A stretch of DNA of 64,000 nucleotides from Hydractinia symbiolongicarpus (taxonomy: Eukaryota; Cnidaria; Hydrozoa; Anthoathecata; Hydractiniidae), in assembly GCF_029227915.1 (NCBI RefSeq), contig NC_079887.1:18227650-18291649 (forward strand), in the 5' to 3' direction. Each line of letters starts with the position of its first letter. Position 1 is the stretch's first letter. The position numbers and the translations under genes are program-made. Shown piece after piece: positions 25,701 through 38,350 of the stretch. The notes beneath the pieces were generated by a model. The model was not told the origin of the DNA, ran no database searches, and saw nothing but the letters and a program-made list of their open reading frames with translations.

Positions 25701-28700
25701 CGAGCCTGTGCACGTAGTTGACGACGTTGTAGAGAAATGGCGCAATGGAAAACGACTTGGGAAGTCTAGTCTATTGAGAGTAGAAGGATCAGACGAATGG
25801 TAACCTGCTCAGGCACGTAGAACCACGTGATTTTATTGTAAGGCCTTTACTAGGCGTAAAAAGGCAATATTACGGCCTTTAGAGGCCTAAACCCGTAGTT
25901 GACGGTGTTATAAGGTCATCGCGCAATGGAAAACGACTTGGGACGTCGTAATCCATTGAGAGTGGAAAGATCAGGCGAATGCTAACCCGCGCAGGCACGT
26001 GGAACCACGTGATTTACGTGTAAGACTTTTATTACGCATCACAAGGCTATGTTTCGGCGTTTAGATGCCTGTGCGCGTATTTGACGGTGCTGTAAAGCCA
26101 TGGCGCAAGGGAAAACCACTTGGGACGTCGTAGTCCATTGAGAGCGAAAGGATTAGATCAATGGTAACCTGCACAGGCACGTGGAACCACGTGATTTACG
26201 TGTAAGGCCTTTAATAGGCGTAAAAAGGCCATATTACGGCCTTTAGAGGTCTAAACGCGTAGTTGACGGTTATATAAATCCATCTCGCAATGGAAAACGC
26301 CTTGGGACGTCGTAGTAGCTTGAGAGCGAAAGAACTAGACTAATGGTAATCGGCTCGGGCACGTGGAACCACCTGATTTATTTGTAAGGCCTTTATTAGG
26401 CGTAAAAAGGCCATATTACAGCGTTTAGAGGTCTGTGCGCGTAGTTAACTGCGTTTTAAAGACATGGCGCAATGGAAAACAATTTGGGAAGTCGTAGTCT
26501 ACCGAGAGTGGAGGGATTAGACCAATGGTAACCTGCCCAGGCACGTTGAACCATGTATTTTACGTGTAAGGCTTTTATTGGGCATCACAAGGCGATATTA
26601 CAGTCTTTAGAGGCCTGTTAGAGTAGTTGACAGTATTATTATGCCATGCCGCAATGGAAAACGACTTGGGACGTCGTAGTACATTGATAGTGAAAGGATT
26701 TGACCAATGGTATCCTGCACAGGCAGGTGGAATTACGTGATTTATGTGTAAGGCCTTTATTTGGCGTCAAAAGGCTGTACTACAGCGTTTCCAGCCTGTG
26801 CGCGTAGTTGACGAAGTTGTAAGGAAATGATTTAATGGAAAACGACTTGGGAAGTCTAGTCTATTGAGAGTAGAGAAATCAGACGAATGGTAACCTGCTC
26901 AGGCACGTGGAGCAACGTCATTTTTTGTAAGGCCTTTATTAGGCGTAAAAAGGCAATATTACGGCCTTTAGAGGCCTAAACGCGTAGTTGACGGTGTTAT
27001 AAGGCCATCGCGCATTGGAAAACAACTTGAGACGTCGTAGTCTATTGAGAGTGGAAGGATTAGACCAATGCTAAGCGACGCAGGCACGTTGAACCACGTA
27101 TTTTACCTTTAAGGCTTTTATAGGGCATCACAAGGCCATATTAAGCGTTTAGAGGCCTGTGAGCGTAGTTGACGGTGTTCTAAAGACATGGCGCAAGAGA
27201 AAACGACTTGGGACGTCGTAGTTCATTGAGAGCGGAAGGAATATATTACAGTCTTTAGAGGACTTTACACGTAGTTTACTGTGTTATAAAGGCATGGCGC
27301 AATGGAAGACGACTTTGGAGGTCGTGTTCTATTGAGAGTGAAAGGACTAGACCAATGGTAACCTGCGCATGGCACGTGGAACCAGGAGATTTACGTGTAA
27401 GGCCCTTACAAGGTGAGAAAATGCCATATTACGGCATTTAGAGGCCTGTTAGAGTAGTTGACAGTGTTATTAAGCCATGGCGCAATGGAAAACGACTTGA
27501 AACGTCGTAGTGCATTGATAGTGAAAGGATTTGTCCAATGGTATCCTGCGCAGGCACATGGAATTACGTGATTTATGTGTAAGGCCTTTATTTGGCGTCA
27601 AAAGGCTATACTACAGCGCTTCGAGCCTGTGCGCGTAGTTGACGAAGTTGTAAAGAAATGGCGCAATGGAAAACGACTTGGGAAGTCTAGTCTATTGAGA
27701 GTAGAAGGATCAGACGAATGGTAACCTGCTCAGGCACGTAGAACCACGTGATTTTATTGTAAGGCCTTTACTAGGCGTAAAAAGTCAATATTACGGCCTT
27801 TAGAGGCCTAAACCCGTAGTTGACGGTGTTATAAGGCCATCGCGCAATGGAAAACGACTTGGGAAGTCTAGTCTATTGAGAGTGGAAGGATCAGACCAAT
27901 GGTAACCTGGCCAGGCGCGTGGAATCACTTGATTTAAGTGTAAGGCTTTCATTAAGCAACAAAACACCATATTACAGTCTTTAGAGGCCTAAACGCGTAG
28001 TTGACGGTGTTATAAAGCCATGGCGCAATGGAAAACAACTTGGGACGTCGTAATCCATTGAGAGTGGAAAGATTAGACCAAAGCTAAGGGGCGCAGGCAC
28101 GTTCAACCACGTATTTTACGTGTAAGGCTTTTATTGGGCATCACAAGGCCATATTAAGCGTTTAGAAGCCTGTGAGCGTAGTTCACGGTGTTCTAAAGAC
28201 ATGGCGCAACAGAAAACGACTTGGGACGTCGTAGTCCATTGAGAGCGGAAGGATTAGAGCAATGGTAACTTGCCGAGGCATGTGGAACTACGTGATTGAC
28301 GTGTAAGGCCTTTATTAGGTGTCAAAACACCATATTACAGTCTTTAGTGGACTTTACACGTAGTTGACTGTGTTATAAAGGCATGGCGCAATGGAAAACG
28401 GCTTTGGAGGTCGTGGTCTGTTATGAGTGAAAGGACTAGACCAATGGTAACATGCGCATGGCACGTGGAACCAGGAGATTTACGTGTAAGGCCCTTACAA
28501 AGTGTGAAAATGCCATATTACGGCCTTTAGAGGCTTGTTAGAGTAGTTGACAGTGTTATTAAGCCATGGCGCAATGGAAAACGACTTGGAACGTCGTAGT
28601 GCATTGATAGTGAAAGGATTTGTCCAATGGTATCCTGCGCAGGCACATTGAATTACTTGATTTATGTGTAAGGCCTTTATTAGGCGTAAAAAGGCAATAT

Positions 28701-29000
28701 TACGGCCTTTAGAAGCCTAAACGCGTAGTTGACGGTGTTATAAGGCTATCGCGCATTGGAAAACAACTTGAGACGTCGTAGTCTATTGAGAGTGGAAGGA
28801 TTAGACCAATGCTAAGCGACGCAGGCACGTTGAACCACGTATTTTACCTTTAAGGCTTTTATTGGGCATCACAAGGCCATATTAAGCGTTTAGAGGCCTG
28901 TGAGCGTAGTTGACGGTGTTCTAAAGACATGGCGCAAAAGAAAACGACTTGGGACGTCGTAGTCCATTGAGAGCGGAAGGAATATATTACAGTCTTTAGA
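22780..29000. repeat. Satellite higher-order repeat, 1,088-bp six-monomer unit
   Basis: The marker 'attaagcg...agaagcctgtgagcgtagttcacgg' begins at 22,971, 24,059 and 25,147, exactly 1,088 bp apart (six monomers of about 181 bp). The copies from about 23.8 to 25.9 kb are almost identical. A further copy of most of the unit lies 3,010 bp downstream (marker at 28,157). Private variants include tagtggacttt, 'ccaggagattt' and 'gcaacagaaaacg'. Confidence 0.88.
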
Positions 29001-30477
29001 GGACTTTACACGTAGTTGACTGTGTTAAAAAGGCATGGCGCAATGGAAAACGACTTTGGAGGTCGTGTTCAATTGAGAGTGAAAGGACTAGACCAATGGT
29101 AACCTGCGCAGGCACGTGGAACCACGTATTTTACGTGTATGGCTTTTATTAGGCATCACAAGGCGTTATTACAGCGTTTGGAGGCCTATGCGCGTAGTTG
29201 ACGAAGTTGTAAAGACATGGCGCAATGGAAAGCGACTTGGGACGTCGAAGTCTAATGAGAGTAGAAGGATTAGCCCAATAGTAACCTGCGCATCGCACGT
29301 GGAACCACGCGATATACGTCTAAGGCCCTTATTAGGTGTCAAAAGGCCATAAAACCACAGTTAGAGTCCTGTAAGCGTAGTTGACGGTGTTGTAAAGACA
29401 TGACGCAATGGAAAACCACTTTGGAGGTCGTAGTCTTTTTAAGTTGGAAGGACTAGACCCATGGTAACCTGCACAGTCACGTGGAACCACGTGATTTATG
29501 TGTAAGGCTTTCATTAGGCATCAAAAGGCCATATTACAGCGTTTAGAGGCCTATGCGCGTAGTTGACGGTGTTGTAAAAACATGGCGCAAAGGAAAAAGA
29601 CTTGGGACTTCGTAGTCTATTGAAAGTAGAAGGATTAGACGAATGGTAATCTCCTCAGGCACGTGGAACTACCTGATTTATTTGTAAAGCCTTTATTAGG
29701 CGTAAAAAGGCCATATTACGGCCTTTAGAGGGCTGAAAGCGTAGTTGACGGTGTTATAAGGCCATCGCGCAATGGAAAACGCTTTGGGACGTCGTAGTCC
29801 ATTGGGAGTGGAAGGACTAGACCAATGGTAACTTGCGCAGGCACGTGGAACCACGTGATTTAAGTGTAAGGCTTATATTAGGCATCAAAACACCATGTTA
29901 CGATCTTCAGAGGCCTGTAAACGTAGTTGACGGTGTTATAAAGCCATGACGCAATGGAAAAGGACTTGGGACGACGCAGTCTATTGAGAGTGGAAGGATT
30001 AGACGAATGGTAATCTGCGCAGGCACGTGGAACTACGTGATTTACGTGTAAGGCTTTTATTAGGCATCACAAGGCCATGTTACAGCTTTTATAGGCCTGT
30101 GCGCGTAGTTTACGGTGTTGTAAAGATAGGGCAAGGAAAAACGTTTTGGGACGTCGTAGTCCATTGAGAGCGGAAGGACTGGAGCAATGGTAACGTGGGG
30201 AGGCATGTGGAACTACGTGATTGACGTGTAAGGCCTTTATTAGGTGTCAAAACACCATATTACAGTCTTTAGAGGCCTGTACACGTAGTTGACGGTGTTA
30301 TAAAGCCATGGTGCAATGGAAAACGACTTGGCACGTCGTAGTCTAATGAGAGTAGAAGGATTAGATCAATGGAAATCTGAGCAGGCACGTGGAACCACGT
30401 GATTTAAGTGTAAGGCTTTTATTAAGCATCAAAACACCATAATACAGTCTTTAGAGGTCTGTACACGTAGTTGGCGG

Positions 30478-30805
30478 TGGTTGGTATTTTATGATGCTAG
30501 CTATAAAACGTGTCTGGCATCAATAGTCTCATCAAAACTGAAAAAAAAAACATGAAAAGACCTTACAGAAACCTTGCTATGATTAACTTATTAAACCATG
30601 CTCTTCTTCAAATGTTTTTTTAAAGATTTATGTTGAATGAAAGAGGAGAATACTAAAAAAAACAGCCATCTTTTTCGTAAACACAATTTCTGTTCTATGC
30701 TAGGAGCTTCATTTAGCGGTACGTATCCTTTGTGAATATCTAATACCGTTTCATATTTAGCGATACCTATATATATAAGCTCATATAGATTTTTTGGCAT
30801 AAGGG

Positions 30806-30836
<31 letters not shown>

Positions 30837-31045
30837 CGTTATTAGCTGCGGGTTATATATTTACACTTTATGTGCGATTTCTATGAAGTACATGCCTAAC
30901 TTTTTTAGTTAAATTTTAGCGTACAGCCACGTCATAAGTATGTGACCCGTGTTTTCCGTGTCGTGGACTCACACTTTTACTCACGCAAGGGAATTAATAT
31001 ATAAGATACATATTGTTATTAACATTTGGTGATAATATGGGATAA
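30478..31045. other. AT-rich flank with no gene recognised
   Basis: The satellite breaks off at 'gttggcggtgg' and unrelated AT-rich DNA begins. It holds an A-run near 30,541 and a (TA)n tract at about 30,808-30,832. A minus-strand open stretch at 30,800-30,591 has protein-like composition (for example KYETVLDIHKGYVPLNEAP), but I recognise no family and see no splice support. Confidence 0.6.
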
Positions 31046-31142
31046 CTAGTTGTTAGCCCGTAGAAAATCCACGGGTTCGCTTGTCGCAGCTAAGCTACCA
31101 TTTTGCATGAGAGACAGACGTATACGGGCATTATAATATAGA
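31046..31142 (-). mobile_element. 97-bp mini-Helitron
   Basis: Read on the minus strand it starts TCTATATTATAATG after an A and ends with a CCCGTGG/CCACGGG-type hairpin, then CTAG followed by T. That is the TC...hairpin...CTRR structure in an A|T target typical of Helitrons. Only about 97 bp lie between the ends, so it is nonautonomous and keeps little beyond its termini. Confidence 0.6.
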
Positions 31143-31143
31143 T

Positions 31144-32440
31144 AGCCGGGAAACCAGGCGTCGATACGCCCGGGTAAGTGACAAGTCAAGGTGTGACCCG
31201 TCGTTGAACACTATGTGGGGCGCTTAATAAGAGCCGTAAACTGTCCCACACGGTCAGGTGGAGCGCTTTAGTACAGGTATGCAGTATGTCGTTAATCGAG
31301 TAAAGCGCACACAACACTATAGTGTTTCGGTTGTAGTGTATTTTTGAAAATATAACTCTACTGCAACTTTAGCCAAAATAAAAACACAATTTACAACTTT
31401 TTGTTGCCCCGTCATAGGAAAAACAATTGGTCAATTTTATTTTATTTTGCGAAATAAGTTTCCGTAAAGGTTAACAAATTAATTGTGACACTGGACTGAG
31501 CGCTTAGTACAGGTAAACCACGGCACATGCGTTTAGGCTTAAGACCCTATTCAAAAAAACTATTGCAGCTTTGGCTTACAAAACACAGGATACACTCTGG
31601 TGAAACACCGAGTTAAGGCACAAGTAGCTGTTACCCAGCATTAAACACCAGATTGAGTGATTAATAAGAACCGTCAACAGTGCCACACATTCAGGTAAAG
31701 CGCTTTAGTACAGCCATATAGTGTGTAGAAAATCAAGTGAAGTGCACACAACTTTATGGTGTTTCCTGTGTAATATACTATTCAAAAAATAACTTTCGAC
31801 AACCTAGATTACAATTCATTGTTACCCCGTCATAGCGAAAGCAGCTGGCCAATTTATTTTTCAGGGAATGTTTCCAGGGAAAAGTTCAAAAAAATGTTAA
31901 GCTGAGCGCTTAGTATAGGTAAACAATGTGTACTTTTTTCTGTAAAATACGTTATCACAACTTCGGTTAAACAGAAACACAGGAAACACCCCGTTGTTAA
32001 CACCGGACTAAGCGCTTAGTACAGGTAGACTGTGTCGCACATGAGTATAGGCGTAACACCATTTTAAAAAAAACTTTATCGCGACTTCCGTTTAAAAAAA
32101 TCAGGAAACCGTCTGTCGTTATCAAGTTCAGTTAAAAAAATATATACTCAGCAATTTTATTTTTCAGCATAAGCTTTCATAGCAGTAATAAAATTGGTAG
32201 CTGCCTAACTGCATTTAGCATAGGAATTAAGAATCGTGTTGCAGCCAAACTGCATTTATAGCTACTTTCACTTTTTAGCCAGAGGTAGCTAAAAGGAGCT
32301 AGCTAGGTAGACCCAACTTTAACATAAAGATAAATAACAATATAACAAACTGAAAAAAAACTTTAAAAGAATAGGAATAAAAATAACAATAGCTATAGCT
32401 AGCTGGCGGCCTCAAAATCTACGTTTTTAGCTAGCTAGCT
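31144..32440. repeat. AT-rich repeat family with 'gagcgcttagtacagg' modules, copy 1
   Basis: Internal modules of a few hundred bases each carry an 'aGCGCTtagtacaggtaaac' motif (near 31,261, 31,497, 31,697, 31,903 and 32,007) and a 'ttacaactttttgttgcccc' motif. The right part has 'gtagctgcctaactgcattt' and 'ccagaggtagcta'. The same order is found inverted at about 42,445-43,150. No coding sequence was recognised. It may itself be a rolling-circle element, because the inverted copy ends in ...GGCTAG|T. Confidence 0.7.
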
Positions 32441-32696
32441 AAACACTCAAAATTGTTTTGTTAAAGATTTATACATGGCTAGAAAACGTCATGTTATACT
32501 CACCTTAACATGTGAAAACACACAGAAACTAAATAATCCTATAGGATACAAAGTACTCAGAAGAAAAAAGGATCAAAAGGAGACATACAAATTTCAAACC
32601 ATCACTTCCAAACCAAAATGACCTTTGTAGGGGTAGCATGTTTCCTCCGTTGGCATGTTGAGGCCGCGAAAAATAGTCTATATTTTGCAAAAGTGA

Positions 32697-35499
32697 CATC
32701 GATAAGGCCCGTGGAAAAATCCACTTAGGCAAAAGGCCAATGAAAAATAGGTTGCTTTAGATGTGTTGCTGACGTCAGTAGTGCATATACAAAAAAAAAT
32801 GTTCTAAAATCTTACATCAAATGTCAAATTGCATTAAATCCTCCACACAAATCTTACACAAAGTAAAAAAGAACAGTTTGCAAGGTGTAAAATATAGTTG
32901 ATAAAAAGTTACAACAACGACACTCACAACATCGACACTCACAACACCAATACTCACAAAACCGACAGTAAGAACACCGACAGTTAGATAATAATAATCT
33001 CAGAAATAACGCATCTCAAATATGTACATCTTAAGTGATTACGTTGAAAACCCTCAGTATTTTATTCTGAAATGTCAAAAAGGAGGCCTGCAAGAGTTAG
33101 CGCAAATCAACAAATATATAAGTCATTTTACACATTTTAAATATTGTCTTTCCCTTAAAAGATTATACAAAAATATGAAAAAGCCATAGTTTCGAAAACA
33201 TCAAATTTAAATCTAGAAAAATCAGTCATTACGGTTGGATACCATCCTCTCCCACAAAAATTTACACAAAATGTAAAAATCAACCAGTTAAGAACACAAA
33301 AATTTTCCTTTTTAGTTCCGTACTGCCCCTTACCAACAATTTTAAACCTAAATGTCAAAAAATCAATGAGCAAAGAATAAACTTGAATCAACAAAGATCA
33401 TTATTTTGGAAACATTGTATATGGTTCGTAAACAAAAGTTTACACAAAATGTAAAACAGATCGGTTTTTGAGAAACACATCTAAATCAACAAAAATAAGT
33501 TCATTCAGCATGTCGTATATTGCCATTACCCATTAATCTTCTACAAAAAGGTTATAAAACACATCAAAATTTAAAAAAATCAGTGTTCAGTGCATACAGT
33601 CCTCGCGTTTAGATTACAAAATATAAAAAACAAAAACAGTTTCAGTCAGAACATTAAGTATATAATTTTTTATTATCAGCAAACATTTATCCCTACAAAA
33701 TTTTGTAAAATTCTCAAGAAAAACAAAAACGTGAAACCATGGAATTTTCTTCCAGCAAAAATTACATCACATACAGTTAGTTCTCCCAAACAATAATTTA
33801 TAATACGAAATATAAAGACAAAGTTGTTTATATAGTCTGAAGATGTACTTAGTGTACAAAAAGCTTAACAAATAAATACTTTTTAACTTTCAAACTCGTT
33901 TTATTTTTTCTTAATTAGTAAAATATGGCTGTTATTTTTACCGATAAAGACATCAGCTTTACAACAGCTTACAGTGAAGTCTGATTCTACAAAGATTTGT
34001 TCTTTCAGTATATATATTGCATGTGGTCTATTTCCACAAAAGTTTACACAAAATTTCAAAAAAACAGCATTTTGCAACACGAACAACATAAACTGACAAC
34101 CATACCATCCTCTCAAAAATGTTTTTAACCCAAAGTCATAAACCCACGTATATATAAATTTCCAATCAAATGTCAAAAACCCTTGTAAAAAAACCTGGCA
34201 TTTTACATGTAGGCTGACAAAAGTTTAACAGGATGAGGAAACAAAACAATAAAAAATAACTTAATACACACACTTTAAATTCTATAAAATTTGTTCCACT
34301 TGTCATATTGTGGTCCCCTTGTAAAGTTTACAGGAAATGTAAAAAAAATTATTCTCTGTGGGCATAAAAATGTGTCACAGTATCCTAAAAGTTCAAGAAA
34401 GATTTTGTAGCTATAGCTTGTTGTTACATCATAATTCGTGTTCAAAAAAGAAGAGAAGTTTGAGTACTAAGGTAGCTATAAATACATAAAAAAAGAGGAA
34501 TAACGACAAAACTCATAGATTAAAGCTAGCTATGGGATGGAGCCTTGAAGCTAACATTAGCTAGCCAGCTAACAAAACAGTACCTAAGACACCCAGTTAA
34601 ATATACTTAAGCTGGGGAGACTTAGCTAAGTCTATAGCTAGCTGTTTATGCTTAGTAAAACATATATAAAGGAAAACAATAGCAATGTAAAAATTATGAC
34701 ATTTGCAGTTAGTTCAACAAACCAAAACTTTCTATTTCGCTGGCACATTTGTTTGGTAGCCAGCTAACAGCTTTATGCAGCATTTTAAATTTTAGGACAA
34801 ATACATTAGTTACGCACCGGGGGATACATTAATTATGCAAAAAACAGTAAATGCTAGCTTTTTTATAAAAAACGCGGTAAAACATAAAACTTAAAGAATT
34901 TGAAGCTTTTAAGTGACTTTTTCCTGGCAAATGCGAGTCTGCCTGACACGTAACTCTAGCGACATAAAAACATAACGTCTAAAAATATCAAACTTCTTAC
35001 TATATGTGAATCCAAATCGACTTTAAACCCAAGCTTTTATTTTCTACTTCTAACTTTTCTTTACTACTTCTAGCTGCACTCTTCACTTTCGAAGTAACTT
35101 CTCGTGGCTTCTAACTTTACTTTTGTACTTCTACTTCTCCACTTTTACTTTTCTTGCTTTTAATATCTGCACTTTTTTGTGACTAAGGGATCGTCGAAAA
35201 TAAGACATTTTTTAACCGCTTCTTCAGTTCGCCTTTTGTGTCGAGAACTTTGTCGAGAAATTTTTATGTTTGTTTGTTTTTACGCTAACGGAACTTTTTA
35301 TTCGAATGCCGTCCCGTTCGAAAGTACGTATTTGAACGAATCATACTGCTTATTTTCTATCACGTGATTTCTAACGGTTGCGAGACAAATGTAAACAAAA
35401 CAAAAAAACTCGAAAAACTCGCGCATTCGGGTGGTAAAAAATATCGTGTTTGCAAAATTGACAGACAGACACACGGAACTGGCTTATTATTATAAGAGA
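32697..35499 (-). mobile_element. Helitron A, nonautonomous, 2.8 kb
   Basis: On the minus strand the 5' end is A|TCTCTTATAATAATAAGCC at 35,499. The 3' end has the GTGGATTTTTCCAC hairpin followed by GGGCCTTATCG near 32,700, but the usual ACTAG is replaced, so the last few bases look lost or mutated. The interior is collinear with Helitron B and with the element at 54,594-57,962. It includes a block of 'cgacactcacaacac' short repeats near 32,920-32,985 and a 'cttctaacttt' repeat near 35,040-35,155. No Rep or helicase coding sequence is present, so it depends on proteins supplied elsewhere. Confidence 0.75.
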
Positions 35500-35500
35500 T

Positions 35501-35617
35501 AGCATGTACCATTGGGCCGTTATAATGCTTTCTTATTATTCTTGGTGTTAAATTATTATATAGATAGCATGTACCATTGGGCCGTTCTAATGCTTTCTTA
35601 TTATTCTTGGTGTTAAA
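35501..35617. repeat. 52-bp direct duplication beside Helitron A
   Basis: The 52 bp at 35,501-35,552 recur at 35,566-35,617 with one mismatch (a/c). The 13-bp spacer 'ttattatatagat' looks like a Helitron 5' terminus. Host flank and Helitron end therefore repeat as a 65-bp unit. Confidence 0.85.
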
Positions 35618-38350
35618 TGAGCTAGCTTTGAATATGATATAAGTAGCTATAGCAAACTAGATGGTTGGCTGATTTGTTCCAAACAAACGTGAAATTTCAA
35701 GCTGTTTACCAAAATTGATGATGTTGCTGGTATATATCTTAGGTCCAGTTATTGAGTGTACTTCATTTTTTAAACAACATCTGTGAAAATAACATTAGCC
35801 ATGCTTACTGACTGTGGTTTTAAAATAGTAGTTGAGTTGACCTTGCCTTAAATTTTTAAATTTTTTTTTCAAGGGAGGGTAGTTTTGGAAGTATTTATAA
35901 CTCACATTTTACACATTTGTGATTTTAGAATTAGGATACTAATTTGACTTGGTGGGAAAAGTTGGACTTTGAAACTTTCTTGGAATGTTCTTGCTTATTT
36001 GTATTAAATTAAAAGCCTCTATCATAGATTGAATTTGGCTAAAAAAATTATCTAAAATTTCAAACTATAAGGTTGACTAAAAGGATGATATCCTAATTTT
36101 TAAATTTTGTATTCAGAGAGTTACCATCTCAGTATTTGTCCAGTGATCTGTCAGAAACAAATATTTCCTTGAATGGATCACTTCAAAAAATTGAAAAATT
36201 TTGTCCGTCGAACTTTAATAATTGAAAACAATTAACTTTAACTTTAAGTGAAAACAATGTGAACTTTTTTTGTGATGTCAAAAACAAAATTTTTGGTTTT
36301 GTATTTTCACTTTAGAAATATTTCATTGAGATTTTTTTCTGCAAATAAACGATTGGAATAATTCTGCAAGATTAATTTTCAAGATTTCAAAAAAGCAAGA
36401 AAACAAAATACATAAGGACCTGGTTTTTAAGAACATTGAGACTGAGATTTTGATAAATATTAGGCACGTTTACAGCAGAAATCCAGAAATTTTTATATAT
36501 TATTTTTTTAAACTTTTTTCCCCTAAAAACCTGAAAAAATGAGGTGCCATTTTTATCAATTCATATTACTTAGAAACTGTAAGTATTAAGGTTAACCATC
36601 ACAATGCTTGATACAAATGTACGATTATTGAAAGTCAGTAAGAGACGGAGTGGTGACAGAGGAAGTGTGACAATTACATGATCACAACAGCCAATACCGA
36701 AAATATTAATTTTAAATATCAGTTTACGCAATAAATGATTCATTGGTAACTCATGCAGCTAAGCTATAGCTCCAACCCTGGAAAAAATACTTGTGAAAAT
36801 GCTATAAGAAAATCCAGCCTTCGAAATCTCTTTACTGTGCCATCCCCTTTCCCCTGAAGTCAATGTTATTTTTCTTTAGGTTTCTGGAATACTTCTGTTA
36901 GCATCTGTCAAGCATATTCAATATTGATTTTTGGGGAATGGGGAGCTCAAAATGATATTTACAATATGTTTTTCCAGGGTTTTAGCTTAGCTGCTGGCTA
37001 CTTTTTGGCTTAGCTATACTAGCAACCTAATTTTAATTTTTTTAACTGATCAGAAGTAATAAGAAGTGCCACTGAGCGTTAGTAAACTGTATATTGAGTT
37101 TTAGTTCTAAATTCACTTGGAAACAGTAAATAAAAATGTATTCACATCATTCCAAAAACGGGGCTAGATTTAACGTGTCTAGGAGGTTTTAGAGGTTTAG
37201 CTAGCTACTTAATATATACCAAAAGATACACCCTTAAAATCTGCAATATTTTAATTTTGTTTTTGTAACAGTACCACTACCAAAACCCTCTTTATAACTG
37301 TGTTAAATACGATTATGTGAAACTGCCAGTTGATACATTTTGTTGATACATTCTTCAAACTTGCATGTAAACAACCAGCATCCCGAAATTTGCTCATAAC
37401 TAATCTCGTTTTCATGTTATTCTGCATTTTGAGTATGTATATTTTGTGGAGCCAAATGGATATGGAAATAGGTCTATTGATATCATGTTAAGTTTTAAAA
37501 GGTGACAGCGCACTCACATGTCAATAAGTTCTCTTTTTGGTCAAACGCAGCAAATTGCCATGCCTAAACTGTCTGAACTTGTCCTGCGTGATTATACCTT
37601 AAGTTCTGTCTCCGTTCTTTTGAAAGTAAAAACAGGATTTCATGTTATTCCATCATAAAGCAAAGTTCAAGTTTTTAGTTTGTTTCGTCTATAAGCAAAA
37701 CGTCAGCCTACTCTAAGCCTGTTGCGTTTTACGCATAAGCATATTCCAGTCTATTTAGAATTTCACGCGCCCAGAAAAAAGTGTTCTGGGAAAGAGATTG
37801 CGAGTTTTATTGTCAGTTTATATCGGGAAATTTGTACTAAATAAGCAATGATCAAAAATTAAAACAAATCCAAAAAAAAAAAAATGAAATAAACGAAGTT
37901 TTTATTTTTATTTCTATCATGTTGAATGCGTTTAAATTTGCAACAGCTTGATTCATGATTTCACATAAAATTTTCATTAAGGGTAAACGCAGTATGGTGC
38001 GTTCGCCAAAAACCAAAATAAGCTGTTCAATGATATGAAAACAAACAGGCAACATGCTTCACAGAATTGCCTACTTGTTGCTTGTTCACTATCTGCATCG
38101 AGAGTTCAAATTATTGTTTTGTTTGATTGGTGTTCATTCGAGGTTGATCATTTCTTGAAACAGATCTGTCCGTTCGAACATTTTTTGCGGTAGCTTTAGA
38201 CGTTGACGACATTGTTTGGGGTCTTCGCATTGATAAAAGCAGTTCTAACAGGGGGGACTCTGGAATGATGCGCGAACATTAAATAAATAATAATCTTGTT
38301 CTTTTGGAGGAAATGAATTGTGTTGAAGTCCGCAAATAAGTTTCTCAATG
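35618..38350. other. Intergenic or 3'-flanking DNA, nothing recognised
   Basis: AT-rich sequence with no recognisable domain, RNA gene or strong repeat. Its right end is downstream of the SMPD4-like gene. A candidate polyadenylation signal for that gene (AATAAA on minus) is at about 37,902, some 450 bp after the stop codon. Confidence 0.5.

Larger units (their letters stand above)
1..30477. repeat. Satellite array, about 182-bp monomer
   Basis: Tandem copies fill the whole interval. Clear phase marks are 'attacagtctttagagg' near 1, 183, 365 and 547, exactly 182 bp apart. A monomer reads, in order: the attacag/tttagaggcc block, a 'gtagttgacggtgtt' block, 'gcaatggaaaacgacttgg', a 'gaaggattaga' block, 'aatggtaacctgcgcagg', then CACGTGGAACCACGTG and an 'aaggcttttatt' block. 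Variants differ mainly in the first block (acggcctttagaggcc, acagcgtttcgagcc) and by small deletions. The array is already running at base 1 and stops in mid-monomer at about 30,477. It is richer in GC than the right flank. All short open frames inside it are shadows of the repeat. Function is unknown: a centromeric or heterochromatic block is possible, but no CENP-B-box-like motif was seen. Confidence 0.97.

Noticed and set aside
1-30477. CENP-B-box-like motif in the satellite
   Set aside because: I looked for TTCG....A..CGGG in the consensus monomer and did not see it.
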